DNA of 64,000 bases from Hippasteria phrygiana (Eukaryota; Echinodermata; Asteroidea; Valvatida; Goniasteridae): assembly GCA_037893225.1 (NCBI GenBank), contig JAZGUH010000003.1, forward strand, positions 434,001-498,000, read 5' to 3'. A model generated the notes under the pieces. It was given only the letters and a program-made list of their open reading frames with translations, did no database searches and was not told the origin of the DNA. Shown piece by piece: positions 21,915-35,935 of the stretch (position 1 is its first letter; each line of letters starts with the position of its first letter). The position numbers and the translations under genes are program-made.

Positions 21915-22547
21915 TTAAACAGAGTTTACTCATCTTCGAGCTCTTACTATTTGTTCCAAATACTTTTCGGCCATAATTTGTCAGACCTCGCCCTGAAATT
22001 AAATGCAACAAGACTGCCGAGCATCCTAGAGACTGACATGTGAATTGAATCGTGACTTTTCTGGCCTCTGGCAGTTTGCCAAACAGGAAAAGCTCACGCT
22101 AGCAACCCAGGTTCTCATCAAGGTCTCTTTATATACAAATAAAAATCAAGTATTTGGTGTTTTACTTCAACAGGCCTGGGTGAGCCAAAAGTCTATTATG
22201 GTACAGTGACAACATCCGATTGAATGGAATGGTTGAAGAGGTTTTTAAAAGAATACGTGAACATTTATATTTAATCTGTACATGTACGTGTTACGGTGCA
22301 AATATGTATGTCAAAGAAGCAAGGCCAAAGAAAAAAGAATTTATGCTCTTCGTTAGTTTGATGTCATTTGGATTGCGACATGCAATGCCAACGAATGGAG
22401 TACATTGTATGTACGGCGTACGCATGTTACTTCACAAGCTTGAATTTTTAAGGAGGTACATGTACATCTATGTCTACTGTACTGCAATTTTTTTGCCAAA
22501 AAAGAGAAAGAATGTGGATTAATCAGATTACATTTTTAAACGCTTAA

Positions 22548-22698
22548 CCCTTCCTCTCTCGATCAGGGCCAAAATGGAGCCAACTACATACTGTACCCTA
22601 TATATCAAAACCTATCAAGTGACAGGTTGAAACACACAGAAGCTGTGAGAGTTGGTGGGTAGATTTTTTGATAGGCTGTAGTTATAACTACAGGAGGG
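22548..22698. mobile_element. TTAA-flanked MITE, CCCTTCCT...AGGAGGG ends
   Basis: 151 bp between TTAA at 22544-22547 and 22699-22702. It shares CAAAACCTATCAAGTGACAG and GAGAGTTGGTGGGTAGA with the copy at 57674-57814. The inner halves pair around CAAAACCTATCAA and TTGATAGGC. Confidence 0.75.
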
Positions 22699-23108
22699 TT
22701 AATTTTTGAAGATGTTGACTGCATTATTGTGTAGTTTTATGTAGATGAAGGTATATTACAATGAAGCAGGTGATTATTGCTGCTATAAATAATTTTAAAA
22801 ACGGTTACTTTTGAGAGCTGATTTTATCAAGTCCCTTCTAGCAGCTGGTCCATTTTGGTGCCATCTGTCTCAAAGTCGTCCCTGAGGGCAGCAAACAAAT
22901 CTGACATCATAAAATGGACTCCCCTTTGTGTCTAGCACTAGGCACAAAAGGAGACTGTCTTATGACGTCAGATCTGTTTGCTGCCCGCAGCGACAACTTT
23001 TAGACAAATGGCACCAGTGGGATAGACAGGATAAAAACAGCTTTCAAAAGTAACTTTTCTACCGTTTCAGGGCAGAAATATCACCTGCTCTATTGTAATT
23101 TATCTTAA

Positions 23109-23332
23109 CCCTTTAGTATAACCCCCACGAGGTATTCTATGAGCACCCTGCCAAATGCAACAGAATGCAACACAGCTGAAATAAGAACCCTGGCAAATGC
23201 AATGTTGCACTGTGCAGTGAACTCGTCTGCACCAGCTTTATAGAATGCATCAGACCAGGAGACATGCCTTGACTGCTAAATGCAACAACTTTTTACCATT
23301 GCTTGGTGCATTCTATAATAGCAGGGTTAGGG
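23109..23332. mobile_element. TTAA-flanked element, CCCTTTAG...GGTTAGGG ends
   Basis: 224 bp between TTAA at 23105-23108 and 23333-23336, with GCAGGGTTAGGG at the right end. It contains CAGAATGCAACACAGC and TGGTGCATTCTATAATAGCA, which weakly pair. Confidence 0.65.
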
Positions 23333-23336
23333 TTAA

Positions 23337-23785
23337 TCTACATAAAACTACAAAATCATGACACAAATTTCTCTCAGCAATCAACATCCTCTTTAAATTT
23401 CCACCTCAACCAAAATACCAGCTCACAGCTTAACATTTTTGGCTGAATAACCACTAATAATACTGCTAATACCATGGAGGAAGGAACGGTTGCCATGCTA
23501 ATACTGAGCACGCTGAGTGACAGTACAGATCACCTGACTTTCTGAGAATCCACACAGGCCCAAGTCCACAACAATGTGAGTCACCTCACAAAATAGGCCA
23601 AAACTTGTGACGCCCATGTTTAGTACAGGTACACGAGAACAAAAAACAAGGGTAGGACGGTCACTGGTCTATTTGTCACCTCTGACATTCACTGCTGTAC
23701 AAATATTTTTCTTTTGAGATACATGTAACATGGAGGAAGGATATCCTTCCTCCATGATGTAACGGACGACACTGCGAGTTAAAGG
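23337..23785. other. No gene seen; a perfect palindrome at 23729-23756
   Basis: The 28-bp palindrome centres on GGAAGGATATCCTTCC. A near copy is at 42806-42836. Confidence 0.6.
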
Positions 23786-24090
23786 TACACGTAGTATACA
23801 ACATTTGCTTTTGCTGTAATTCTCAGAAATAAATGGATTTGGGGTTAGTAGGCCTACATTTTAGCGTGCTAGCAAATACTGTAACGCTGACCTGTTTTAT
23901 GTGCATATAGATGATGGGAAAAACAGAGACAATTTTTTAATTAATTTAAATTAAAATCTGTTCTAGTCTGGTTTCCTGACCCTACATGCATGACATGTAC
24001 TTCAGACTATTTCCAACAATTGTCGGCTGACAATCATTGGAAAACAACAGAAATTTCCACCTTTCTTGAAAACAGGGGTGCCATGATTTC
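23786..24090 (-). repeat. GGTAGTATACAAC family, partial copy
   Basis: Reverse orientation copy with GTAGTATACAACATTTGC, CAGAAATAAATGGATTTGGG and CAATTGTCGGCTGACAATC. Confidence 0.65.
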
Positions 24091-25057
24091 ACAGGATCGA
24101 TGCTCGAGACTGCTAAATTTACATGTACTTACAATGTACAGTCTTAGTACGATACGTGTATTTCGTAATAATTCATTAGTTTTTTTTGTTGGTATTAGTA
24201 CTACATTCGTACTTTTAAAGGTACACAGTGCCCTCCAATCCCCCCACCCTCCATTCAGTTAGTTACCTAACCCATTTCTGAGGTCTGAGTGTAAAAATTC
24301 TACCATAATGTACGTGTAATAATTTGCGGAGGGGGACAAAATGAATGTACTGTATCGTGGCAAGCCCTATATTCGTGCGTAACCAATATTCGTACACCAC
24401 CTTTCTCTGTATGTGAAGTTATTAATTATTAACTAAATATGTTTCCACGCGGCCCTCGTAGAATGTGATGCAATGACCTTTGCGCTGTGCGCAAATTATG
24501 CGCTTCATGGATTTCGGCACCACTGAGGCGTTGCCTTTGAGGATGACGAGATTGTTGTGCACTGATGACACTTGGCTGCCTTGGAATTAAGTGTATTTTC
24601 TGGCAGTTAGCAACACTGGGAGAATAGAAGTACATGTACATCAGTATAGTCAAAGGCTCTATTTTTTTGTTCACGTGAGAGAAATTTTGCTGTGGAGCTT
24701 ACATGTAGGTGCGCGAAAATTGGTAACACGTGGATACATGTACGCAACCATCATAGTGGTATAAACCAAGGGCACCAGTCTGAATTCCAATGGAAACAGT
24801 AGGAGTGTCATATGTTAAGGGCACGATGAAAATTGTGCCATATTTCGAATACTACATATTACTATGTACTGTCATACATAAAGGAGTGACTAACTACATT
24901 TGTGTAGCAACAACTACATAATGTACATGTACTTACATGTATCATATGCATTGAAGAACATCATCAGGCAAGGTTTACATACAAACTGTGCATCACGCCA
25001 ACAAAATCAACTAACTATACCTGCTACTCCCCCTCTACTTGCGACGCCCGTGCACAA
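24091..25057. other. No gene seen
   Basis: AT-rich, with scattered ACATGTAC words. The segment 24430-24640 is richer in GC but shows no convincing exon. Confidence 0.45.
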
Positions 25058-25065
25058 GCCTGAAA

Positions 25066-25251
25066 GGAAAAAGTTACCTATCCGGATATCACTTATTTTC
25101 CCTTAATCCAAAAAGTGTCAAACTGATAAAGAAACACGAATTTAGGAGGGAAACATTTCCAACTTATTCTTTGAAAATACTTTTAAACTTTTTCTGTCAT
25201 GGCCCATAGAGTTTGTGCACGAGGTATAAGTGTTGTCCGGTAACTCTTTCC
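25066..25251. mobile_element. GGAAAGAGTT MITE with perfect 8-bp duplication
   Basis: Starts GGAAAAAGTTACCTATCCGG and ends CCGGTAACTCTTTCC. Flanked by GCCTGAAA at 25058-25065 and GCCTGAAA at 25252-25259, an exact 8-bp duplication. A second member with its own duplication is at 52117-52320. The duplication size suggests hAT-like. Confidence 0.88.
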
Positions 25252-25814
25252 GCCTGAAATTACACTGACGAACATACACGTTATGTACATATTCAGAAAT
25301 TTATATAAATTACACATTGTTTTTCAGCAGTCAAAATGCATGTATGGATGCATGTCACAGTGCCTGCAACATCAGAATTATCTGGGTTTTGAAAAATGTT
25401 CATGGAAATCCTGTATATGTAGTTCAGGCATTATTGGCATGACTTTTTGCTGTAATTCAGTTCAGGCCAACTTACCGTCCGTGAGGTGAAGAGAAACGGA
25501 AATTACTAAAGGAAAGGTGGTCAACCGAGCAGGTATTCCCATTGACGCAGTTTGCAAAGCGGGAAACAAATTACTTTGCACTGGTATGCACAACTGAACA
25601 TTATACAAAATCTGCACGTAGTCACTTAACCATTAATTAATACATGTATTCATTGTAGAAAAAAAAAAGTGCATCTTTACCACAGTCCTTGAACAATGAC
25701 CGAGTCAGTCATGGGTGATGCCTGTGGTATAAACCACACTGGGCATCCCCTGTATGCGCATTTTACTCAAGTAATAATTCGGTAGTTTGGTAGTTTGCAA
25801 ATGTAATAACCTTA

Positions 25815-26000
25815 CCCCTTGAGTACGGTAATATACAGTGAGGAGCCGGCCAGTGCAGTGTCGGTTTTGCAGCCAAGCGTAACGAACACAATAATCCAAC
25901 AATGGATTGAAAATGCAGAAAATGGCGTCTATAGACGTAGAAGTCATCCGACCTGGTGGCACTGTTTTTTTGCGCTATGTGGCGCTATACATGACTTGAC
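25815..26000 (-). repeat. Eroded CCCCTTGNGTACGG element
   Basis: Starts CCCCTTGAGTACGG and contains the complement of the conserved block (CAACAATGGATTGAAAATGC). The right end is decayed. Confidence 0.55.
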
Positions 26001-29000
26001 AGGAACCATTTTTCTTATGAGCAGAACTACATAATGTACATGCTGTTGAATGAGTACATGTACATGTATGTCTGAGTACATGTATTTTACATTCTACAGT
26101 ACTTGCCCACTTTGAACCTAAATGTATGATTTGATCCCTGTGCGAAGAATGGGATTGGGACTTGGGAGGGGGGGCTGAAAAATGTGAACATTTTCTGAAA
26201 AAGTCATGTACTGTATTTTGGAAAGTGGAGGCGGGTATACCTGTTGTGAATTTGTGGTGCTTTTGATGCGCAAAAAAAAAAAGGTAGAATGATGTTTAAT
26301 GTTTTTTTATTTTTGTTTACTGTATTTTTCCCATGGGTTTAGCACACATGTGTCCAAGATTCTGTTGCAGTCTACGTAAACCTAGTTGCATACAACAACG
26401 GGCTATTACAAATCAAATTTGTGACCCGCTCCAGAGGTGATATAAGTCGCGCTATGCATTTACATGTAATCGCCCTTTCAGCGTTGAGTGAAAATTTTCG
26501 TCAAAATTCATTTTTTGTTTTTTGTCATCTTAAATATCAAAGGTTTCAAGGTTTGGTGCACAACAATGTTGATTTCGGTGAATAAAGTGAAAAATAACCT
26601 TTTTAGAGTGCATTGTTCCATTGCATCGTCTTAGAACTAGCTATTTCAAAGCCTGTTTTCTCTGTTGTGCAATTTGAACTCCATGGAACAAATTAATATA
26701 ATGCAAAAATCCCATATCTCCAGAACGGAATGGGCTTTGGAGCTCTATCATTTACCAAATGAAAGCTTAAATTGCGGGCTTTCTAAACATACAATGTACA
26801 TACAACTAATTTTTCATATTTTGCGACACAATATACCTTTTTTCAATTTGTAGGCCCCTTGATTACAAGGTAACAAATCAGGCAATCTGCTGAAGACCAG
26901 CCATACTGACTTACGTATGTACGCTTAAATATCAGCTTTACATGACAAAGATCCCTCCTATCTCCGACTGCAGGTGCAGCGAACGACATCATGGGAAAAC
27001 CCCTTCAGTCCACCCAGAGACTGAGGGCCAAAGGGCACTCCCATGCCCGACTGTCACAAATTAAAGGTCCGACATCCAGTTCATCGCTACATTTACATGC
27101 CTGCCTCTTCCCAACAACAAGCCTTGAACAATGGTCTGTTTGGGTAGAGTATAGTATGGGTGACAGGCTAGCATACATTTTGTACATGTATGTACATGTA
27201 TGAATATTGTTCACTATTTTTTTTTGGGGGGGGGGGAGGGGGGGGGGGGGAACATGACGAAATCCGTCACCTCCCGGATTTTTCGCAGTATAAGCATATC
27301 TGACATTTTTGGGCTAATGTCTGAAGCACATTTTGACACAAAATAGAAATCGGTTTACAAAACTGTTCTCACACAATGCAAGTTTTTCCAATTTGCGGTA
27401 AAAAGTGCCGCGATTGCTTCAATGAAGAAACCGTGCATCCACAGAAGATGCTATGAAGTGAATAACTTCTACAAAACCCTTTGATTGATGAGAAACTTTA
27501 ACTAAGAATTGTCATGGGTATATCCTCATCTGCATCTAATTTCATGAAATTCTGTTATTGTTGGGACAAGATCTGATGACGGGGGCATGAATACCCCCTT
27601 CCTAGGGTAGTGGAATCCCCTCTCAGATCAAGAGGCACCCCAAAACAGTTCTTTTTAGGGTTTGTTTTTTAGGAGCTACCTGTACCAAATAAATTGGGGG
27701 GGGGGGGGAGATTTGTGGGTATCCTAGGAGGGAAAAGAAGGCTAAAATTGTTTTAGGAAAGCCTTAGGGTTTAATACCCATTTTTGAGAACTTGATTGGG
27801 AAAATTATGTTTTTTTCAATTTGTGGGATTTTCTGCCGACAGCTTTCAGACGTACATTGTACCTGAACAAGTTTCAATTGCTAAATTTAAATAAACCTAA
27901 TTGGCAAAACCTGATATCGAACATGATCATTATCATATTTCAATATCATTTTTCAGAGTAAACTGCAAAGATGAAACTGGCATACATATGAAAAAAAAAA
28001 AAATCGGAAAATTGGTCGGACTAAAATATGTGTCCGAAATCTGGGCCGCGCTGCAGTTACACAGTATGTACATGTACAATACACTTCATGCCCAATTTCT
28101 GGACACTGCCTCCTGTAAATTTTACGATGAGAAAATTTTTCAGTGTTTTAACAAAATTAAAAAGCCTGAATTACGTTTAGAGTCACGGACTCGTAAAAAA
28201 AAGTTTACTTCTTAATTGAAAAAGTCGAGGAAAAAGTCTGACAGATAAGGGCATCATTCATAACACCGTACCATTCAATCATGTCCATGATTAAACCAAA
28301 CTCCACTATAACGTACGTGGGAAAATTGGGCATTCTCGTCTTTTTCTTCCAACAACTGTCAGTGAAATGTTCTCTTCGCCATCCTCAAGGTAATCATTGT
28401 GATTTTTTATTAAAGCATTGCATTTTATACAACTAAATCTGAAACCTCCGAAAATCGCACAACATGTTGGATGTTATCCATTAGAGATCATTCATGTGCC
28501 TACCCGGCCGGCCATGTGCATGTCGGCGGGTGGCGCGGTGTAGCCTGTGCCGTGGTACCATTGCATATCATCATCATGTGGCAGTTGTGCACACACGCAC
28601 CACACACTGACGCAGTCTTTTTTCTATGTCACAGGTCAATGTTTAACCTTTTATCCAGCTGGATCAGTTTAGACCTCGGTGTTTTTTACCGTAGAAACAC
28701 TCTATTTACGACTGGTGAAAGAGATCAAAACTACGCTCGCGATAATTTTTCATCAACTTTTTCATCAATTTTTCTTCTTAATTATAATTCAAATAAAATC
28801 GCACATTGTGGAAAAATCGTAACCAAAAAAAAGTCAAATTTTGTGGGACAAATTGTAGAAAATAATCAGAAATTTCGTTGGAAAAGTCAAAAAGTCGGTT
28901 TTCCGATTAAAATCAGAAAAGTTTCATCTCTTCAACTGAAAATACTCATCCCGATAAAAAATTTTTTACTGAGAATTTCAAAGAAACTCGATGGAATATT

Positions 29001-29478
29001 CCAGTTCTTTTTTTTTTAATGAATGACTCACGATTCTGAGCCACCACATGGCATGGGAATTGTACACTGACTTGATATTGAGGACTCATACGGCGGATTT
29101 CTAGAACCAGCCTAAAAGCTGCACACGACATTATGTAGTATGTGTATATTATTTATTACACTTTTTATGCTACAATTAAGCCAGTCTTAGATAATTAACC
29201 TGCCCAGGACTGCAGGCTTCACATCATCCACATGTACAATAATGTATGCTTTCTTTTTAAATGTCACATTCATTAGATTGTTGGTTTTACATTTAACTGT
29301 TAAGGGAATTTCCCACAGTGAGAATTGGCTGTGCTCATGCGGACATACATGTAGTCTTTCTTTCAGGGGGCCAATTTCATAGAACTGCTTAAGCACAAAA
29401 TTTGTTCTTGAAGCACAAACAAACCTTGCTTAGTAAAATCAGGTTACCAGCCAAGAACTCCATGGGGTGTACAATGTA
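26001..29478. other. No gene seen in 3.5 kb
   Basis: AT-rich sequence with G runs at about 27223-27250 and 27697-27708. The longest open frame (28471-29019, plus strand) shows low-complexity Lys/Phe-rich content at its end and no domain. A dispersed repeat with TGCTTAGTAAAATCAGGTTA is at 29368-29460. Confidence 0.5.
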
Positions 29479-29787
29479 CAAAGTTGTAATCAAGTCATTT
29501 ACAAGTCATATCAAAAGGCAGATCACAAGTTATAATCACAAGTTATAATCACAAGTCAGCTCACAAGCTACATGGGATGAACATTGACAAAGGAATGCTT
29601 TTTGTTAAATAGTGTGTTTAAATAACTTGTTACATGGCTTGAGACGTAACTTGTGAAGTGACTTGTGAAGTGACTTGTGAAGTGACTTGTGAAGTGACTT
29701 GTGAAGTGACTTGTGAAGTGACTTGTGAAGTGACTTGTGAAGTGACTTGTGAAGTGACTTGTGAAGTGACTGGTGATTACAACTCTG
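29479..29787. mobile_element. hAT-like MITE with internal 12-bp tandem array and perfect 8-bp duplication
   Basis: Ends CAAAGTTGTAATCAAGTCA and GGTGATTACAACTCTG. Flanked by exact ACAATGTA at 29471-29478 and 29788-29795. The left half has words like CACAAGTTATAATCACAAG; the right half has about ten copies of GTGAAGTGACTT (29644-29770), so the arms are loosely complementary (CAAGT against ACTTG). Confidence 0.88.
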
Positions 29788-29795
29788 ACAATGTA

Positions 29796-30865
29796 TACTG
29801 CTTGTGAGTGGAATTTAGCTGTACATGTAGTTTATTTGTTGGCTTTTTATGATATCTATATTTTCATAACTATTTTCAGAAACATTAATATTGATAAAGA
29901 AAGATGAAAAAATAAATGTTGATAGAAATTACTTCTATCTCATTTCTTTCCACTTTTTGTGTTTAAACCGAACGCAATTCCATTAAATTAGAAAAAAACA
30001 ATTAGTATATAAATAGCAAGATATCTCGAGAACACAAAATGCCATCGGGGTCAAACATACACCAAATTAAAGCTTAGGATGTGACAAATGCAACTATGTA
30101 TAGAACTCTTTTTTCAAATGTTGCGACATACATTGTAATACCCCTTTTTGTAGAGCCAGTCACATTTATTATCCCTAACAGTCCCAAATCCTCTAATTTT
30201 AATATCATTTTGCATGCACCCTAGGGGGTTAGAGTTCAAGGAAAACCGGAAAAGACTGGTTTAACAATACTGGGAAAGAAAGGTCTGGCTAAGGTACAAG
30301 AGTAAAGGAAGTTTGTTGTCTCTGCCCACTTCCTTTTTCGAGGCCGCATTTAAAAAAAATGTCTTTTCTCAATTTAAAACAAAAATGCAAAAAGAGAGAG
30401 AGACAACATGTCTTTCCAGTCAATCTATTGTGTGTTTTGAATCAATTTGGTGGACTGTCCACTATGCACCGAATTCTACTTTTTGGAAGCTATGGCGATA
30501 ACAAATTGTAATATTTTACCATAATCTTAATTTCTAAATTATCTAAAACATCAACAATTTAAGATATCAAACATTCGTTACGTACAGCAGACGGCACAAC
30601 GCTCAATCAAATAGGCATTATAGAATTGTTTTCAGTCACAGAAATTTTGTTTGTGAAGTTGCCTTGGAAACCATGTGTGAATCGGCTGCAAACGTTTGTA
30701 AACGATTTATCCGACTTCGGTGGCCAAGAACAAAAAGGTAGCCTTTTACTAAGATTTTGTTCACAAATTCTGCATTGGGAAGAAATTTTCTGCTCGTGTA
30801 AGAAATATCTTCTTTATGTCTCTTGACATGACCCAATTTCTTGCCTTTCTTTGACCTTTCTTTGA
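29796..30865. other. No gene seen
   Basis: AT-rich. Near 30172-30232 there is a short remnant with TATCCCTAACAGTCCCAAATC and GGGGGTTAGAGTT that resembles the TTAA-flanked families. Confidence 0.45.
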
Positions 30866-30963
30866 CGTTTCACACCCGTTTCACACCCGTTTCACACCCG
30901 TTTCACACCCGTTTCACACCCGTTTCACACCCGTTTCACACCCGTTTCACACCCGTTTCACAC
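30866..30963. repeat. 11-bp tandem array GTTTCACACCC, about 9 copies
   Basis: Nearly perfect units. The reading frame across it repeats every 11 codons, which is a by-product of the period. Confidence 0.95.
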
Positions 30964-33560
30964 CTGCTCGGGTCATTATCAGCATCCAGGCCCCAAAGCA
31001 GTTTTAAGCAAACATGTACATGTACTTGTTTAAAACCGGCCCAGCACATATTTATTCCCTTATTGTAGATCTGTAAAACTTCTTTATCTTTTAACCAGTT
31101 TGCGCCGGGATTATTTTTGCCGAAAATTTATATTTTCTCAGGCTTTGAATTTGGTAATTTTTAGGGCAAGGCCACTTTGGCCTTGAATGAAGCAAAATTA
31201 TGAAGGGCACCAAGGCCAGTAAGTAGGGCACCAAGGCCAAATTATATCTGCAGAAAGGGCACGACATTGTTGATTTTTCTGTTAAAAAGGTATTTAACTA
31301 AGAGTAAGAGTAAATGAGGCCAAAAACATACTGCTTCCGATCACATGGGTATTCAATTATATGTGAATTTCAGCCTAAACTATTTCCGTTTACGCTATAC
31401 AAAAGCTATACAAAAAATTGCCACCAAAAAATGATCAAAACTTGCCTTAATTAATGTCAAAAATATTTACGGTCGATAATTCTTTAAAATAATGGAGAAT
31501 TTAGGTCGTACACATCACTATGCACAACGCTAACCACGATGGGAAACTGGCCAACACTGTCCGTTTATCGTACGGTGGTAAGCGTGCGTGATGCACTGTG
31601 TGTTGCGGCAGGAAATGTCGGGGAAACACGCTGCGGTGTAACCTTACAATAAATTCATGAACATGGAAAATGCATACACAGACAAAAGAGATCAAGTTCT
31701 GTGAATTACGTGCAGAAATCTTCATTCTCTATCTATTTTTTTGGGCCTAATTATTCATCGAAACTTTTGACAATCGGAACACCGCGATTGCGCCACGCGT
31801 GTTGTGACCAAGTTACTGTATGTAGCGCGCCGAAGGCGTGCTTCATAGCTCGGTGCCTACAGGGCGCGTTTCCTCGTACACATTTAATCTTGCGGTGGGG
31901 GTGTTGATGCTTGAAGTATCGGCATATTCCGAAACTGGACTAGATTCAGTTTGTGTGACAAGTACATGTGTATGTGCATATGCTGCACGTATTGTGTGCA
32001 TGTGATTCTGCACGATCGCCAACGTGTTCTGCAGCGAGATTTTATCGAAAAAACAAATGATATGAAGGATTGTAGTAGCTGTGTTTTTGCAAAGAGGGCA
32101 CGGCGGCCAAGGTTAATATGGGGCAAGGCAAAACTGGCTGTGAAGACGGAGATTTTTTGTGGGGCACCTCGGCCAGTAAGAAGGCAACGACGGCACTGGC
32201 CGTCGTGGCCGTCGTTCATTTCAAGCCCTGTTTTCGAAAAAGGCAAAATATAGCAGCCAACTTCTGATATACAGCCAAACGCCACAAATACTGATTTGCA
32301 AGAATCATTTCAACAGTATTTGTACAATATTTCTTGCCGAAACCTCATATTTCAAAACTCTGGGTGCGCCCACCGGAGCGTAAATTGTAGAACAACAGGC
32401 CATGCACAGTAGCCAAGTTCAAGTTCAACACACGGTCCGTCTCCACAGACTTCTCTGACTTTGTGTGTGTGTGTACATAACAAATGAGGGATTGCTGTGT
32501 TGAGACGTCACCCGGAGGTGAGTCGAGGCAAGCTTGACGTTTTAACCCGTCGGCCGTGCCCGTGTATAAAAACAGCCAGATCGTGTTAACATATCCTCCG
32601 ACGCGAACTGGTTAAAGTTGATGTAACCACTGTACAATTCAACCCTCGGGTTGCGAAATGGTGGCAACCATTATTCAAACCAAACAAAGTGAATACTTAC
32701 ATGTAATACCAAAAAGTGCCTTACGGTACACTTACCTCCAATTTACCTACTACAAACACACTGTGTTAAGCATGTGACAAAGCAAGGTCACATGTAACAT
32801 GTATATCTGGTGATGCAGAACATGGGCTTTTTAAAACTCCACTGGAAAGAATAGTACCCGAGTGAACCCGAGTCAAGCGTACAAAAGTACAGAATGAACG
32901 CTTTTGGCGTTTTAAACTAATACCGCATTGAGTTCGTCCACAGACCCGGACCACACAGAACAAAGTCCACATCTACTCGAACGTACGCCACAAGACAGCT
33001 GTGAGTGATCTCACGATCACAGACTGGGGCAGGCAACTCACAAAATCCTAAAAATAACCGCATTAACGTTGTGGGGAGATTTTTACCAAATACTACATAT
33101 CCTGTTCGAAAATTTTTATTTGATATTTCCCTCATTTATTGAAATTTTTATTTCATATTCTATTTCCCAACCCACGTTACAGCAGCACATCCTGATCAGG
33201 AGAATGTACTCAACCACCTACACATGTGCATTGTATTTACAATGGATTTGTGCTTCATGGTGCAATGTACATGTAGTTAAATGCAACATGTATTGAGTAA
33301 TTTTCACGGAACTCAAAAGTATCCGGCACAAAGTCCAGGTATGTACATGTAGGAACATGTATTAATTATTGTACATGTGTACATGTATACATGTACAACA
33401 CATGGTTCACATGTACAATACTGTAGGCCTACATCATGTAAAAGTCCACATCTACGCTACAATGCAGTGAACCACCTGTATGCGTAGACAGTACAACACC
33501 AAAATGCCAATAACAAAATTTAATTAAAATCTACAACTCACTTTCCAAAGCCAGGATTTA
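30964..33560. other. No gene seen in 2.6 kb
   Basis: Contains AAGGCCA-type repeats (31150-31260 and 32090-32230, such as GGGCACCAAGGCCAG) and a CpG-bearing stretch at 31780-31880. No exon with good splice signals could be assigned. Confidence 0.45.
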
Positions 33561-35365
33561 TACAGGGTTAACCTAAAAAATAAAGCCAGGATTTATACAG
33601 GGTGAACCTAAAAAAAAAAAGAATGAGGAAAAAAGAAGGATATGGATATATCAATTATTGCATCATAAGGTAGAAGCTACAACCTTTCTTTTAATACCTG
33701 TGTCCCAAGGCTACAGTCACGGATGGCTGAGTATCATTGTCATCAAAACCATAGACAAGTTTCAGAAATGGACAAGTCAGGTTTTATGCTTTGAAGTTGC
33801 ATGTAGGCAAAAAATCCACAATTTCTTCATTAGGCCAAAACAAAAAACTGTTTGGTTGTCCTGTTTTTGTTTCAATTTTTATTGTATTTCATATTTTATC
33901 CCAAAACTTGAATTGATTTCGCTGGTTGATTCGTTCCAATCTCGTTTCCATCTTTATTTTGTTATTTGTACTGCACAAACACGACCCTACCTTTTACTCC
34001 AGAGTTTGAAAGTTCATATTCTAGTATCAGTGTGTGACTTTGCACCATAAATATCTCGATGGAAATACACCGGGTACAGAAATACACACATGTATAACCA
34101 CGAGGCTAAAATGTTATGAAAATCGCATTTTCAGAAATAAACTTAAACTTAAAATAAAATCTCAACATTTTTCTAATTATGTTCTTGAATCACTCTACAT
34201 GTATATATTAATATTTAGTTTGGAATTGTTTTTGCTGTATATTTACACAGACGATTAAATAACAAAAAAATGCATCAACTGAACGTGTGCATATATAGCG
34301 ACAGGGGAAGCCAAGATGGCATCTTACACGCTCAGCATTCATTGCAAAACAGGGTGTAAAAGTCTTGTTTGATTGTATGTGCAGTGTGGCTACCACATCG
34401 AAACTTCGTGAGGTTTTTGGGTCGAATGTTGAGCCAGCTCAAATACAACTGAAACACACAAAGGTCGCGTCCACCAAAAAAGTGGTCCATACTAGAGTGA
34501 CATTGAGCCCCAGGAGATAGTGTCAGCACTGGCAGCCTTAGGGCTACGGTATGTGTTGTTCGGATGGAGTGAATGACCCGGCGGCCATCGCTAAGAGGCA
34601 GTCGTATTAAGGGGCTAAGAGGCAGTCGGGAAATGTAAAAAAAAAAAAAAATTTTTTTAAATAAAACATATCCGCCTGCCCGCCCCCACTGGCGGAGGGA
34701 TGTTGGAGGACAACCAAACAAATTTTTTGTTGGCCTTATGATCTGTTTGTTATAAATATCAATGGGTTATGGGTTAGCTGAAGCATCTCGCCAAGATGAA
34801 TCCTTTGCTGTGAATGATCATGAATGCACATATGGTAACCACTAAGAGAGTTATTACAGTTACATAAGCCAATGTCTTCCATACACGAATGGTCACACAT
34901 TCATAGTTAGTAAGGAAGCATGACTTGGTGGCTGTTTCCATTGGACTTTTTATCGTCCCTGATAACTTTCAGAGGCCGCGCAGATATCTTCCGCCACCAC
35001 TTTCGGCCTGGTTGTTTTACATCAAGGTCGCGGTAAGTCGAAAGGGATGTTAGTTTACCGCGCGTCTCTTTTGGACTTAATTTTGTCATTCTAAAGAAAA
35101 GTCGTGGTAGATTGACAAAAATAAGTCCAATGGAAACACGGCTTTTGACTCGAGGAGTGGTTCTGTTAATTTTCTATCAAAACGACTGACTTGTCCATTT
35201 CTGAATTCTCAGCCATCCGTGACTGTAGCCTTGCGACATAGGTACATCTATTAAAAGAAAGGTTGTACCTCCTAATTTATGATGCAATAATTGATATATC
35301 CATGACATGTATATTTTAGGAATAGTAACCCCTTTTTTTTTAGGTTCACCCTGTACAACAAACAG
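33561..35365. repeat. Inverted pair of TACAGGGTGAACC elements about 1.4 kb apart
   Basis: The segment 33590-33790 (CAGGGTGAACCTAAAAA, TATCAATTATTGCATCATAA, CTACAGTCACGGATGGCTGA) is the inverted form of 35190-35360. They may be the two ends of a Tc1/mariner-like element or two separate inverted copies. Confidence 0.5.
34933..35139. mobile_element. MITE with GTTTCCATTGGACTT ends
   Basis: GTTTCCATTGGACTTTTTAT at the left pairs with ATAAGTCCAATGGAAAC at the right. The interior is GC-rich. No duplication could be read with confidence. Confidence 0.6.
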
Positions 35366-35481
35366 CACAGACAAGGGCAGAATTATAAAAACCTGATCAT
35401 TCCCTGATGATAAATTCAACAGAATCTGACCCAAATAAGCAGAGCAGCCCCCCCCCCCCCCCCTACACACACACACGTCTG

Positions 35482-35612
35482 TAAATAGCGGCAATCGCAG
35501 ACCGCCTATTGTCCCTCTTTTGTTTATACTCAAACTTTTTCGGAAGGCCTCCCATAGTTTTGTACACGATTTTCAATCGTGGATGTTCGGTCAAACGATT
35601 GCCAGTATATAC
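35482..35612 (-). mobile_element. CCACGATTGCCGG family, short copy
   Basis: Contains CTCTTTTGTTTATACTC, ACTTTTTCGGAAGGCCTCCC and ATCGTGGATGTTCGGTC. It follows a C run and a CA microsatellite at 35448-35475. Confidence 0.65.
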
Positions 35613-35935
35613 ATTCACGCATACACCTCGTTATGGGGACAGTTTCTTTTGTTTGAAAAAATCTGAGCGAGTTGTGGCATGTGTGGGGACATTTCCTGTC
35701 CCCATAACGTTTTGGGTGTCCAGTACAGGGGTCTAGAGGTAAATTGGGGTTAGGGTTATATGAAAGAAAATGGAGAGGAATACATATTAGGCTGATGTTG
35801 AACATTTTGGGTCGAAAGAATTATCAGGGTTCGAGTAAAGAGAGATTTTCCTTAAGCACACGAACCCTATGGGAAGTCCCCATAACCCAATGTGGGAAAA
35901 GTATTTACATACTCACACACACACACACACAGTCA

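Noticed and set aside
21555..21918. TTAGGG/CCCTAA words as an interstitial telomere
   Set aside because: Each occurs once per element end and not in tandem, always next to TTAA, so they are transposon termini.
28471..29019. 182-codon plus-strand open frame
   Set aside because: No domain, a low-complexity Lys/Phe-rich end, and no splice or neighbour support.
29644..29770. Evenly spaced repeats as a CRISPR array
   Set aside because: There are no spacers: the units are directly tandem, and the surrounding sequence is that of an animal.
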